64,000 nt of DNA, from assembly GCF_007197995.1 (NCBI RefSeq), contig NZ_VKKH01000007.1:186001-250000 (forward strand). The letters are read 5' to 3'. Numbering within the stretch: the stretch's first letter is position 1; each line of letters opens with the position of its first letter. Below are positions 30,688 through 41,272 of the stretch, piece by piece. The notes beneath the pieces were generated by a model. It had not been told where the DNA came from, did not search any database, and saw only the letters and a list, made by a program, of their open reading frames with translations. Made by a program: the position numbers and the translations under genes. This stretch comes from Aliiglaciecola sp. M165 (GTDB lineage: Bacteria > Pseudomonadota > Gammaproteobacteria > Enterobacterales > Alteromonadaceae).

Positions 30688-31821
30688 ATGTCCGACATTC
30701 TCGCAACAAATGCTTCACATAATGCCAACAAAAAAGTCATTGTTGGGATGTCTGGCGGAGTCGATTCGTCCGTTTCAGCCTACCTGTTATTGCAACAAGG
30801 CTATCAGGTCGAAGGCCTGTTCATGAAAAATTGGGAAGAGGATGACAATGACGAGTATTGTGCAGCGGCTGAAGATCTTGCTGACGCGCAGGCGGTGGCT
30901 GAAAAATTAGGCATCGAGTTACACACAATCAATTTTGCTGCAGAATACTGGGACAATGTGTTTGAGTATTTCTTAGAAGAATACAAAGCGGGTCGCACAC
31001 CCAACCCAGATATCATGTGCAACAAGGAAATTAAGTTCAAGGCGTTTCTTGAATTCGCAGCCGAGGATCTTGGCGCTGATTACATCGCAACAGGCCACTA
31101 CGTGAGAAGAGAAAAGCGCGACGGTCATTGGAAGATGATCCGCGGACTGGATAACAACAAGGACCAGAGTTATTTCTTGTACACGCTTGGTGAAGAACAT
31201 ATCGCTAAGACATTGTTTCCCGTTGGCGATATTGAGAAACCTCAAGTTAGAGAAATCGCACAACAACAGGATCTCATTACACACGACAAAAAAGACAGTA
31301 CGGGAATATGTTTTATTGGTGAGCGAAAATTCAAAGATTTTCTTTCCCGATACCTGCCAGCACAGCCTGGTGTCATAGAGACCGCCGAAGGACAAGAAAT
31401 TGGACAGCATGATGGACTTATGTACCACACGCTAGGTCAACGCAAAGGTCTTCATATTGGTGGTATGAAAGAGTTTGGCGATGACCCTTGGTATGTCGTT
31501 GACAAAGATGTTGCGAGAAATGTGTTGATTGTTGGGCAAGGAGCTGATCATCCAAGATTGTACTCAAACGGTTTGATTGCTAACCAATTGCATTGGGTAG
31601 ACCGCAAGGGACCGAACGATTCCATCCGTTGTGCAGTGAAAACGCGTTATCGCCAACAAGATATCCCTTGCACTCTTATTCCCAATGAAGATGGCAGCGT
31701 TAAGGTCATGTTTGATTCCCCACAAAAGGCTGTAACACCTGGCCAGTCGGCCGTATTTTATCAAGATGATGTCTGTCTGGGCGGTGGGATTATCGAAAAA
31801 TACTTGCGTGATGAAAAATGA
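30688..31821 (+). CDS. mnmA: tRNA 2-thiouridylase MnmA
   Basis: The protein has 377 residues. The PP-loop is [15 protein letters not shown] (20-34), and the catalytic cysteines are Cys111 in [10 protein letters not shown] and Cys208 in [13 protein letters not shown]. It thiolates uridine 34 of tRNAs for Lys, Glu and Gln. Its stop codon overlaps the hflD start (ATGA), as in many gammaproteobacteria. Confidence 0.97.
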   Translation: MSDILATNASHNANKKVIVGMSGGVDSSVSAYLLLQQGYQVEGLFMKNWEEDDNDEYCAAAEDLADAQAVAEKLGIELHTINFAAEYWDNVFEYFLEEYKAGRTPNPDIMCNKEIKFKAFLEFAAEDLGADYIATGHYVRREKRDGHWKMIRGLDNNKDQSYFLYTLGEEHIAKTLFPVGDIEKPQVREIAQQQDLITHDKKDSTGICFIGERKFKDFLSRYLPAQPGVIETAEGQEIGQHDGLMYHTLGQRKGLHIGGMKEFGDDPWYVVDKDVARNVLIVGQGADHPRLYSNGLIANQLHWVDRKGPNDSIRCAVKTRYRQQDIPCTLIPNEDGSVKVMFDSPQKAVTPGQSAVFYQDDVCLGGGIIEKYLRDEK

Positions 31822-32450
31822 ATAAAGAATTTGAAAAAAACCTCGCTTTAGCAGGGGTTTGCCAGGCTGCAGCGTTAGTGCAATCCATCGCAAGAAAAGG
31901 CAGTGCACCGCAGGACGAGTTTGAAGCGACGATTAATAGTATCGTGGTGACGACACCTGAAAACACCTTAGACGTGTTTGGCAAAGTCGCTAACCTCAAA
32001 ACCGGCTTGCTAACGTTAGTAAGCCAGCTAGGAAATGCACCTGTAGAAAAAGATGCAGAGATCACCCGGTATGTGGCCAGTATTTTAGGGTTAGAACGCA
32101 AACTCAACAGGCAGCCCAAGAGATTGGCAGAACTGGCAAAACGAATCGAACAAATTCAACGACAAATGTCCCACATGGGCCTCTTTGAAGAGCAAATGAT
32201 AAGCAATGTTGCCAGCGTTTATGTGGATGTTGTCAGTCCTGTAGGCCCAAAAATTCAGGTTGCCGGCAAGCCAGCATTACTCAAACAAAATGCCAACCAA
32301 CACAGAGTTCGTGCTTTGCTTCTTGCTGGCGTAAGAGCGGCATTTTTATGGCGCCAACTTGGCGGCCAACGCAGACAAATATTATTTAATCGACGAAAAA
32401 TTGTATCCAGTGCGCTGGCGTTACAACAACAAATTGATCAACATCTTTAG
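31818..32450 (+). CDS. hflD: HflD family protein (lysogenization regulator)
   Basis: The protein has 210 residues beginning [20 protein letters not shown] and containing [14 protein letters not shown] and [21 protein letters not shown], characteristic of HflD (YcfC). It is a helical protein that in E. coli interacts with phage lambda CII; its housekeeping role is unclear. It sits in the conserved mnmA-hflD-purB order, overlapping mnmA by 4 bases. Confidence 0.93.
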   Translation: MNKEFEKNLALAGVCQAAALVQSIARKGSAPQDEFEATINSIVVTTPENTLDVFGKVANLKTGLLTLVSQLGNAPVEKDAEITRYVASILGLERKLNRQPKRLAELAKRIEQIQRQMSHMGLFEEQMISNVASVYVDVVSPVGPKIQVAGKPALLKQNANQHRVRALLLAGVRAAFLWRQLGGQRRQILFNRRKIVSSALALQQQIDQHL

Positions 32451-32456
32451 GAGTGA

Positions 32457-33833
<1,377 letters not shown>

Positions 33834-33841
33834 AGCGAACT

Positions 33842-33867
33842 AGGCCTTCTGGCACCCCTGAAGGCCT
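33842..33867. terminator. Hairpin between purB and the SulP gene
   Basis: AGGCCTTC/GAAGGCCT, 8 bp with a 10-nt loop, 8 bases after the purB stop codon. There is no T-run on either side, so it is a weak terminator candidate for a convergent gene pair. Confidence 0.4.
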
Positions 33868-33923
33868 GATTGCTTCCTCATTGTGGGCACCTAACACTTT
33901 TTACACCCATTTAAAACAAGGCA

Positions 33924-35582
33924 CTACAAACGGGTCTCAATTAACTCCGACGCACGCTGCAATGCCAGTGTGCGATCCTCGGTTATATGGCCTTCCCCAA
34001 TAAGTTGGTCGATACCGAGACGCTCAAGTTTTTTGTATGTAGCATTGCTTTTTGACACTAGAAATACTGTCTTGCCCAGTTCAACCGCCTCTTTAATCGC
34101 ATTCTCTATTGATAACGAAATCGTATCATCGAGCATCGATACGTCAGACAGGTCAATAATGAACACCTTATGGTTAGCAATTTGTGCATGTTCACGGCTC
34201 AGCGCTTTGGCTACACCAAAAATCATGGGGCCACTAAGATAGACCATGAGAATCTGCCCTTTCGATTCTCGAATGAGTGCTTTTTCTTCTCTACTTAGCG
34301 GCGTTTTATCATCCATATCACTGATAGCTTTAATATTCTTTTCCTGTGACCGACTGAGCTTATCTATCGTAATAATGTTGGCAATAAACACCCCGACACC
34401 GACGGCAACGATCAAATCGACAAACACTGTCAGCAACATAACTGCAAACATCACCCCTGCAGATTGAATCGACACACGATGTGAACGTTTAATAAAACTC
34501 CAATCTAGAATGTTCATCCCAACACGAATCGCAATACCTGCCAATACGGCAAGGGGTATTTGTTCAATTAGCCCGGATGCACCAAACACCGCGACTAAAA
34601 GCACGGCAACTCGAAATACACCCGAGAATGCCGAAGTTGCTCCGCTTTGAATATTGACGACCGTTCCCATTGTCGCGCCAGCACCTGGCAGGCCACCAAA
34701 TAGCCCAGAAACAATATTACCCATTCCTTGACCGATTAATTCTTTGTCAGATTTGTGCTCCGTTCGCGTTAAATTATCGGCAATGACTGAAGTTAACATC
34801 GAATCAATGCACCCCAACATGCCAAGCACCATGGCATCAACAATCATTGTATTGAATTGCTCTGCAGAAAAATGTGGCCAGTTGACAGACGGCAAACCTA
34901 TGTTTATTTCCCCGATGCGCTGTATACCCGCATCAGAAAACACCACAACGGAAACCAGAGAAACGATTACAAGTGCGATAAGATGAGGTGGAAGCCATTT
35001 GGTAAAGCGTTTAGGGGTAAACAATAAAATCGCAAGCGTTGCAGCCCCGAGCATTAATTCAATTGGGTTAATGTTTGTGATAATTGAAGGTAATTCACTC
35101 AAGGTCCCTATAACACCGCCTGGAGGTGCCGCTGAACCCGTAAACGGCGCTAATTGAATGATGATCAATATCAGGCCAATTCCGGACATAAATCCCGATA
35201 TTACACTATAGGGCATCTGGGTAATGTAGCGGCCAAGTTTAAGCATGCCAAAGGCGATTTGAAATAAACCGGCCATCATCACCACAGTAAATGCCATGGC
35301 TAAACCATTATCGGGATTGTCTGCGATTAAGGTGGTAAGTACTGCCGCCATCACCACAGTCATCGGGCCGGTTGGTTCAGAAATGAGTGTCGGGGTGCCA
35401 CCGAACATGGCAGCAAAAAGTCCTACTAACAAAGCACCGTAAATCCCGGCCTCTGCACCTGCGCCAGAGGCAACCCCAAATGTAAGTGCCATTGGCAAAG
35501 ATACAATTGCCGCGGTAGTGCCACCTAAAAGGTCACCACGGAGCGTTTTTCTTGAAAAATGGTTAAACCAACTTAAATTCAC
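33924..35582 (-). CDS. SulP family anion transporter with STAS domain
   Basis: The protein has 552 residues. The N-terminal two-thirds carry about 10-12 membrane segments with SulP features (MALTFGVASGAGAEAGIYG, LISEPTGPMTVVM). The C-terminal 120 residues form a cytoplasmic STAS domain (FIIDLSDVSMLDDTISLSIE). SulP proteins carry sulfate, bicarbonate or dicarboxylates, usually with Na+ or H+; the substrate is not evident here. It is single, with no carbonic anhydrase next to it. Confidence 0.9.
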   Translation of the reverse strand: MNLSWFNHFSRKTLRGDLLGGTTAAIVSLPMALTFGVASGAGAEAGIYGALLVGLFAAMFGGTPTLISEPTGPMTVVMAAVLTTLIADNPDNGLAMAFTVVMMAGLFQIAFGMLKLGRYITQMPYSVISGFMSGIGLILIIIQLAPFTGSAAPPGGVIGTLSELPSIITNINPIELMLGAATLAILLFTPKRFTKWLPPHLIALVIVSLVSVVVFSDAGIQRIGEINIGLPSVNWPHFSAEQFNTMIVDAMVLGMLGCIDSMLTSVIADNLTRTEHKSDKELIGQGMGNIVSGLFGGLPGAGATMGTVVNIQSGATSAFSGVFRVAVLLVAVFGASGLIEQIPLAVLAGIAIRVGMNILDWSFIKRSHRVSIQSAGVMFAVMLLTVFVDLIVAVGVGVFIANIITIDKLSRSQEKNIKAISDMDDKTPLSREEKALIRESKGQILMVYLSGPMIFGVAKALSREHAQIANHKVFIIDLSDVSMLDDTISLSIENAIKEAVELGKTVFLVSKSNATYKKLERLGIDQLIGEGHITEDRTLALQRASELIETRL

Positions 35583-35661
35583 GAATACCCAAAAAATACG
35601 AAAAATGACTGTTGAGGCTGATTTATACTGATTATTCTTCTAATAGGCAATGCAACACTGT

Positions 35662-36231
35662 TCATACCAGTAGGGTACGCAATCTCTCGTTTACTAATTT
35701 AGTATACTCAGTTTGCCCCTCAGACGAATAACCACCTGACCTAGCGTTCATAAAACCATGTTGGTACTTGGTTTTTTTACAATTAACAGTTTGATGTTTT
35801 TGTAAGGCTTCTATTACTAAATCACTGTCAAAATGCGGCTCTGAATTGGCAAAAAACAGATCACAATGAATAGTCGGTGCTAAATCAGTAAAAAAACGAA
35901 TTTGCCCTGGATAGAACCCAAGAAACCCTTGGGTAACGAGGTTGTTTTTTAAAAGGCTAAGTGCTTTATAAGCGCTAGCTGCACCAGCACTGAAACCTAT
36001 GACAACGTCGGGGCCTTGCTGTTTGATGCAAGAAGAGATTTTCTCGACATATGGATCAATCCCGCCACATTCAATAAATTGTGCGTATGCCGTGCGCTCG
36101 TCAAAAAGCTCGTTTTGTGTTGAATAAGGACTTAAAAAGTTTATATCACCATCAAAAGCGATATTATCTACCCACGCTTTCAGATCCGGCGTCACACCAA
36201 ATATGTCTGCACAAACTAATAATGACGCCAT
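35662..36231 (-). CDS. Dienelactone hydrolase-like alpha/beta hydrolase
   Basis: The protein has 189 residues. The nucleophile elbow is GFSAG (Ser81) and the late YQHGFMN supplies a plausible catalytic His, with FFANSEPHFDSDLV before it. It resembles small dienelactone hydrolase family members; these use Cys or Ser as nucleophile, and Ser is present here. Substrate unknown. It starts 24 bases after the SDR gene, so it may be in an operon with it. Confidence 0.65.
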   Translation of the reverse strand: MASLLVCADIFGVTPDLKAWVDNIAFDGDINFLSPYSTQNELFDERTAYAQFIECGGIDPYVEKISSCIKQQGPDVVIGFSAGAASAYKALSLLKNNLVTQGFLGFYPGQIRFFTDLAPTIHCDLFFANSEPHFDSDLVIEALQKHQTVNCKKTKYQHGFMNARSGGYSSEGQTEYTKLVNERLRTLLV

Positions 36232-36254
36232 CTATAATTCCAAATAAGCAGCAA

Positions 36255-37019
36255 TTACGCCATCATACCTCCGTCCACTACAACCGTTGTTCCAGTTGTA
36301 TAGCTCGATGCATCGGAAACCAGGTATAATACGGTCCCAGCCATCTCATCAGGGTCAGCAACTCGTCCCAATGGGATCACTTTTAGCGCGTGTTTAAGAA
36401 TATTCTCATTACTGGTTAACGCCGATGCAAACTTAGTGTCAGTTAAGCCTGGTAACAGCGCATTCACGCGGATATTTAAACTGCCACACTCTTTAGCAAA
36501 GGCCTTTGTCATACTGATCACCGCCGCTTTGGTTATGGAATAAATTCCTTGCATATCGCCAGGTGACAAACCGTTAACCGAAGCAGTGTTAAGGATCACA
36601 CCACTGCCCAGTTCCTTCATCATTTTCCCTGCGGCAATAGACATAAAGAAGTAACCTCGAACATTGACGTCTACGGTTTTTTCGTAGGCCGCGAGGTCTG
36701 TGTCTAGGATGTGACCAAAATAAGGGTTTGCCGCAGCGTTATTGACCAGGATATCCAGCTTACCGAAGGTCGATTTAATATATTCAAAGGTGGCATCAAT
36801 TTGCGCCATTTCCCCGACATGGCATGCAAAAGCGTGGGCTTTTCCACCTTGTGCTCTAATGCTTGCAGCAACTTCTTCGCACCCGTCTATTTTTCGACTA
36901 GAAACAATAACCTCAGCGCCATAGGCTGCTAACAGCCGAGCAATGGATTCTCCGATCCCGCGACTCGCACCGGTAACTAGTGCCACTTTTCCTGTTAAAT
37001 CAAACAAATTTTCTTTCAT
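36255..37019 (-). CDS. Short-chain dehydrogenase/reductase
   Basis: The product is 254 residues from the ATG at 37017-37019 (MKENLFDLTGKVALVTGASR). It is a classical SDR: TGASRGIG cofactor loop, NNAA (93-96), and catalytic Ser147, Tyr160 and Lys164 (YSITK). It ends in TGTTVVVDGGMMA. It probably oxidises a hydroxyacyl or alcohol substrate. Together with the MDR and acyl-CoA dehydrogenase genes upstream it looks like part of a catabolic set. A frame reaching 37061 is probably too long. Confidence 0.9.
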   Translation of the reverse strand: MKENLFDLTGKVALVTGASRGIGESIARLLAAYGAEVIVSSRKIDGCEEVAASIRAQGGKAHAFACHVGEMAQIDATFEYIKSTFGKLDILVNNAAANPYFGHILDTDLAAYEKTVDVNVRGYFFMSIAAGKMMKELGSGVILNTASVNGLSPGDMQGIYSITKAAVISMTKAFAKECGSLNIRVNALLPGLTDTKFASALTSNENILKHALKVIPLGRVADPDEMAGTVLYLVSDASSYTTGTTVVVDGGMMA

Positions 37020-37107
37020 GCGTATTCTCTTTTTAAATCGATTGCTTTGCCATTCAAACACCTGAATGGACTAACCTTTTTTAGATCACCTAATTGCGCA
37101 GTCAGAC

Positions 37108-38109
37108 CTAGTGATCGACCTTAATCACTAACTTGCCGAAGTTCTCTCCGCGAAACAACATCATCAGGGTGTCAGGAAAGGTTTCTAGCCCTTCGACAAT
37201 ATGTTCTTTAGCAACCAACTTGCCTTGGGCAATCCAGCCAGCCATTTCAGCCGCTGCTTTGGGATAGTTGGCAACGTTATCAAATACTACTATTCCCTCC
37301 ATTCGCGCACGATTGACAAGCAGAGACAGGTAGTTGGACGGTCCTTTTACTGGCGTGGTGTTGTTATACTGACTAATTGCACCGCAGACTACAATGCGCG
37401 CTTTCATATTGATTCGTGTCAACACGTCATCAAGAATGTCGCCACCCACATTATCAAAAAATACATCTACACCATCTGGGCAATGCTCTTTAAGACCCTT
37501 TTTTACATCTGAATTTTTATAGTCGATAGCAGCATCAAAGCCCAGTTCCTCAACCAGATAGCGGCATTTGTCCTCGCCTCCAGCAATACCTACTACTCGG
37601 CAACCTTTTATTTTAGCAATTTGCCCTACCACAGTGCCTACGGCCCCAGCCGCGCCGGACACCACGACAGTTTCACCTTCTTTTGGCTGACCTGTGTCAA
37701 GAATACCAAAATAAGCGGTCATACCTGGCATGCCAAGAACACCAAGGTATCGCTCTAGCGGCGCAAGGTTAGGATCAACCTTGTGTATGCCTTGAGTTGG
37801 TAACACTGCATAATCACAAACGCCGAAGCCACCATAGACATAATCACCGGGCTTAAAATTTGGATCGGTTGACTCTAAAACTTCTCCGACGCCACCAGCG
37901 CGCATCACCTCTCCAATGCCAACAGGAGGAATGTAGGACTTACCCTCATTCATCCAGCCACGCATGGCAGGATCAAGGGAGATATAAAGCACTTTCACTT
38001 TCACCTGATTTTCAGCCAGACTAGGTAATTCTGTTTCTACGTAGTCCCAGTTCTCTGCTGTCGGGGTGCCTATAGGTCTTTTGGCCAATAAAAACTGTCT
38101 GCTTTTCAT
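37108..38109 (-). CDS. Zinc-independent MDR oxidoreductase, CurA/PTGR type
   Basis: The protein has 333 residues, a medium-chain reductase lacking the zinc ligands. It begins MKSRQFLLAKRPIGTPTAEN and has GMPGMTAYFGILDTGQPKEG and the NADPH motif SGAAGAVGTVVGQIAKIKG. This subgroup (leukotriene B4 dehydrogenase/curcumin reductase) reduces alpha,beta-unsaturated carbonyl compounds. It lies 21 bases downstream of the acyl-CoA dehydrogenase gene in the same direction. Confidence 0.9.
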   Translation of the reverse strand: MKSRQFLLAKRPIGTPTAENWDYVETELPSLAENQVKVKVLYISLDPAMRGWMNEGKSYIPPVGIGEVMRAGGVGEVLESTDPNFKPGDYVYGGFGVCDYAVLPTQGIHKVDPNLAPLERYLGVLGMPGMTAYFGILDTGQPKEGETVVVSGAAGAVGTVVGQIAKIKGCRVVGIAGGEDKCRYLVEELGFDAAIDYKNSDVKKGLKEHCPDGVDVFFDNVGGDILDDVLTRINMKARIVVCGAISQYNNTTPVKGPSNYLSLLVNRARMEGIVVFDNVANYPKAAAEMAGWIAQGKLVAKEHIVEGLETFPDTLMMLFRGENFGKLVIKVDH

Positions 38110-38130
38110 TCGTTTTCCTGTTTTTGTTTC

Positions 38131-39930
38131 TTAGAACCAATCTGCTTGCATATCACAGCAGCTGGCATCAAATTCATTTAACACATCTAAATCTCGTTGA
38201 ATTAGCGGCAGCTCCCAATTTATATAGTATTTTGCCGCTTGAATTTTGCCTAAATAATAGTGCTTATCTGCGACTTCGCAATGTTGTAGCGCTTGCTCTG
38301 CGACATTGGCCTGTCTGATCCAAATCCAGCTCATGACAACACTGGAAAAAACGTTCATAAAGCATTGCGCATTGGCAAGAAGCACCATGACTTTTTCGTC
38401 CCGCATGGCATTACCCAGTTCAGGAATTAACGGTTGTAATTCCGCGAGATACTTTTGAGTCTTTTTAATTAGCTTTTGGCATTCAGGCCCTTTTGCATTG
38501 GAAAAGTCAGCCATGACTCTTGACAGTAATGTTTGCAGACCCGCCCCTTTGGCTTGCCAGAGTTTGCGCATTAACAAGTCGAGTGCTTGAATGCCATTAG
38601 TGCCTTCATGAATCGGATTCAAGCGATTATCTCGCCAACATTGCTCTACTGGATATTCTCTTGTATATCCCGCTCCTCCCAATACTTGGATCGCCAAATC
38701 ATTCGCTTTAACACCAAATTCGGAAGGCCAGGCTTTAACCACAGGCGTTAAAAGATCCAATAACTCCTCCGTCATACGACGCTCGCTTTCATTCTCAAGG
38801 GTGTTGATATCGTCAACCAGTCGTGCCGCATAGAGACACAACGACATCGCGCCTTCTACATAAGACTTCTGTGCTAATAACATGCGTTTCACATCGCCAT
38901 GATTGATAATGGCTGTGGCAGGATCGGTGGGTGAGTTTTTTGGAGGCACCCTACCCTGGGTGCGATCTTTGGCATAAGCTAACGAATACTGATAACCACT
39001 ATACCCAATCATCGCCGCACCAAACCCAACACCAATTCGGGCTTCATTCATCATCAAAAACATATATTTGAGACCATGATGCTCTTCACCAACAAGGTAA
39101 CCATGACAATCATCATTCTCACCAAAGCTCAAGGCCGTGGACGTGGTACCGCGGTATCCCATTTTGTGGATCAAGCCGGCCAAAGCCACATCATTGCTTT
39201 CACCAGGCTGGCCACTTTCATCCAAGCGGTATTTGGGGACAATAAACAATGAGATGCCTTTAACTCCAGCCGGCGCCCCATGAATTTTTGCCAACACCAA
39301 GTGTACAATGTTATTTGATAACTGATGTTCACCTGCTGAGATATACAATTTACTCCCTTTTAAACGGTAACTGCCGTCGTTGGCTTTTGTTGCACTTGTG
39401 CGAATATCAGCTAAGGATGAACCTGCGTGAGGCTCAGTTAGTGCCATGGTACCGGTAAATTCCCCGGTCAACATGCGCGGCATAAATTTTTCTTTTAAGC
39501 TTTCATCAGCGAAGTTTCGGATAACATTTGCCGCTGCAACTGTCAGAAAAGGATAACCAGCAGAAGAAGGGTTAGCAGCCATAAAGTAACCAGAGCATGC
39601 CATCATGATGGATTCGGGCAGCTGCATGCCTCCTTCTTCGAAATCATATCTTCCAGCCATAAAGCCAGCCTCGGAATAGGCGTCAAAGGCTTCTTTGACC
39701 TGCGGGATCATATGCACATTTTTACCATCAAACTTGGGTTCATCAGCATCTGCCAAAGCATTATGATTTGCGAATTTTTCCGTGGCGATTTTATTTGCCG
39801 TCTCAAGGATCGCATCAAAGGTTTCACGATTATGTTCTTCAAAACGGGAACGACTCAAAAGTGATTCGGTATCGAGCACCTCGTATAATTGGAAAGCTAG
39901 TTCTTTAGGGTGGATCAGTTCTTCATTCAT
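38131..39930 (-). CDS. Acyl-CoA dehydrogenase with C-terminal extension
   Basis: The protein has 599 residues, longer than the usual 380, with the extra C-terminal domain found in the DmdC/AcdA-like subgroup. Visible are MALTEPHAGSSLADI of the FAD site and the catalytic Glu region NPIHEGTNGIQALDLL. It introduces a double bond into acyl-CoA and passes electrons to ETF, whose genes are at 52-55.7 kb. DmdC-type 3-methylmercaptopropionyl-CoA dehydrogenases share this layout, but no other dmd gene is seen, so the substrate is open. Confidence 0.88.
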   Translation of the reverse strand: MNEELIHPKELAFQLYEVLDTESLLSRSRFEEHNRETFDAILETANKIATEKFANHNALADADEPKFDGKNVHMIPQVKEAFDAYSEAGFMAGRYDFEEGGMQLPESIMMACSGYFMAANPSSAGYPFLTVAAANVIRNFADESLKEKFMPRMLTGEFTGTMALTEPHAGSSLADIRTSATKANDGSYRLKGSKLYISAGEHQLSNNIVHLVLAKIHGAPAGVKGISLFIVPKYRLDESGQPGESNDVALAGLIHKMGYRGTTSTALSFGENDDCHGYLVGEEHHGLKYMFLMMNEARIGVGFGAAMIGYSGYQYSLAYAKDRTQGRVPPKNSPTDPATAIINHGDVKRMLLAQKSYVEGAMSLCLYAARLVDDINTLENESERRMTEELLDLLTPVVKAWPSEFGVKANDLAIQVLGGAGYTREYPVEQCWRDNRLNPIHEGTNGIQALDLLMRKLWQAKGAGLQTLLSRVMADFSNAKGPECQKLIKKTQKYLAELQPLIPELGNAMRDEKVMVLLANAQCFMNVFSSVVMSWIWIRQANVAEQALQHCEVADKHYYLGKIQAAKYYINWELPLIQRDLDVLNEFDASCCDMQADWF

Positions 39931-40080
39931 AAATGTCGCTCATCAAACAATATGTGATTAGCATCCCATATTTACTGCCCCTGACTAATTGTCATTATTG
40001 ACTTATTTATGGTCATTATCGCCACACATTCATGACTATGATAAAGTCGGACAAATAACGATGATACAGGTGTTGTAAAT

Positions 40081-41055
40081 ATGCATACCGTGACAATTTT
40101 AGGCTACGAACAAGCCTACGCCAGCGCAATTACTGGCGCACTGGATTTGTTTGCATTGGCTGGTGTTACCTGGCAAAGAATGCAAGGACACACACCGAAA
40201 CAACGATTTTCTGTGCAGTTGGCATCAAAAGGCAAACGCGATATTGAATGTATTAATCAGCTCTGTTTAAAAAGCCAGGTCGCCATTGAAGACGTTTCAC
40301 ATACGGATATTTTAATTATCCCTACCATTGGCGGAAAGCTCGAAGAAGTGCTTGATAGCAACCGTCACCTTTTGCCCTTTATTAAATATTTTCATCAAAA
40401 CAATGCCGACATAGCGAGCAATTGCAGTGGCGCGTTTTTTTTGGCAGAAGCTGGTATTTTAGATGGTAGGCGGGCCACGACCCATTGGGGCTATGCTGAT
40501 ACCTTTAAAAATCGCTATCCCAACATCAAGCTACAACCACAAAAGCTCATTACCCAAGATGACAACATATATTGTTCAGGGGGCGGCATGGCCTGGTTCG
40601 ATTTGGCTTTGTTGCTGATCGAACGATATTGCGGCCATGATGTGGCGACGAATACTGCGAAGGCCCATGTGTTAGATTTATCTCGGGGAAACCAAGCGGC
40701 CTATGCACAAATCCGCAGTAAAAAGTACCATCAAGATGTTGATGTATTAAAGGCACAAGAGTGGCTTGAAAATCATTTTTCTGAACCTGTAACCTTAGAT
40801 GCATTAGCAGGCCATGTCAGCCTGTCGACGCGCACTTTATTGCGACGTTTCAAAGCCTCGACACAGCAAACGCCAATTGCTTATTTACAATCTGTGCGTG
40901 TAGAAGCAGCAAAAAAGCTGCTTGAAACCGAATCTCATTCACTAGAGCACATTACTGCACTTGTTGGGTACGAAGACATTAGTTCTTTTACACGCCTGTT
41001 TAAAAGCATAACCGGTCTTTCGCCAAGTCAGTACCGAAAAAAGTTTATGCGATAA
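40081..41055 (+). CDS. GlxA family AraC-type transcriptional regulator
   Basis: The protein has 324 residues. A DJ-1/PfpI amidotransferase-like domain (about 1-190; SNCSGAFFLAEAGILDGRRA with the family elbow Cys) is followed by an AraC DNA-binding domain (about 225-324; HVSLSTRTLLRRFKAST and SSFTRLFKSITGLSPSQYRK). It is divergent from the acyl-CoA dehydrogenase gene with a 150-base gap, so it probably regulates that gene set. It might also act on the TonB receptor downstream. Confidence 0.9.
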   Translation: MHTVTILGYEQAYASAITGALDLFALAGVTWQRMQGHTPKQRFSVQLASKGKRDIECINQLCLKSQVAIEDVSHTDILIIPTIGGKLEEVLDSNRHLLPFIKYFHQNNADIASNCSGAFFLAEAGILDGRRATTHWGYADTFKNRYPNIKLQPQKLITQDDNIYCSGGGMAWFDLALLLIERYCGHDVATNTAKAHVLDLSRGNQAAYAQIRSKKYHQDVDVLKAQEWLENHFSEPVTLDALAGHVSLSTRTLLRRFKASTQQTPIAYLQSVRVEAAKKLLETESHSLEHITALVGYEDISSFTRLFKSITGLSPSQYRKKFMR

Positions 41056-41194
41056 CAGATTAACACTATGTTACGTATATATTGCGCGAAAAAGCACCGA
41101 AAACACGCTGAATAATTGCTTTTAGGCTTCAAAAGAACATAAACTCTCGTCATGAGTAGTTGCCTTGCTACTTTTAATCAAGACACACATAACT

Positions 41195-41232
41195 TGCACG
41201 TCACCGACACATCATTTTGAGGTGGACGTGCA
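41195..41232 (+). promoter_or_regulatory. Hairpin in the leader of the TonB receptor gene
   Basis: TGCACGTCACC and GGTGGACGTGCA can pair over about 11 bp with one bulged base and a 15-nt loop, ending 40 bases before the ATG. No T-run follows, so it is not a standard terminator. It may be an operator or an RNA element; no known riboswitch was recognised and no Fur-box-like 19-mer is seen. Confidence 0.35.
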
Positions 41233-41272
41233 TATAAACACAACAATCTAGACCATTTAATTCGGTGACAAT

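Noticed and set aside
33842-33867. Hairpin after purB as a strong bidirectional terminator
   Set aside because: There is no T-run on either strand, so it was kept only as a low-confidence hairpin.
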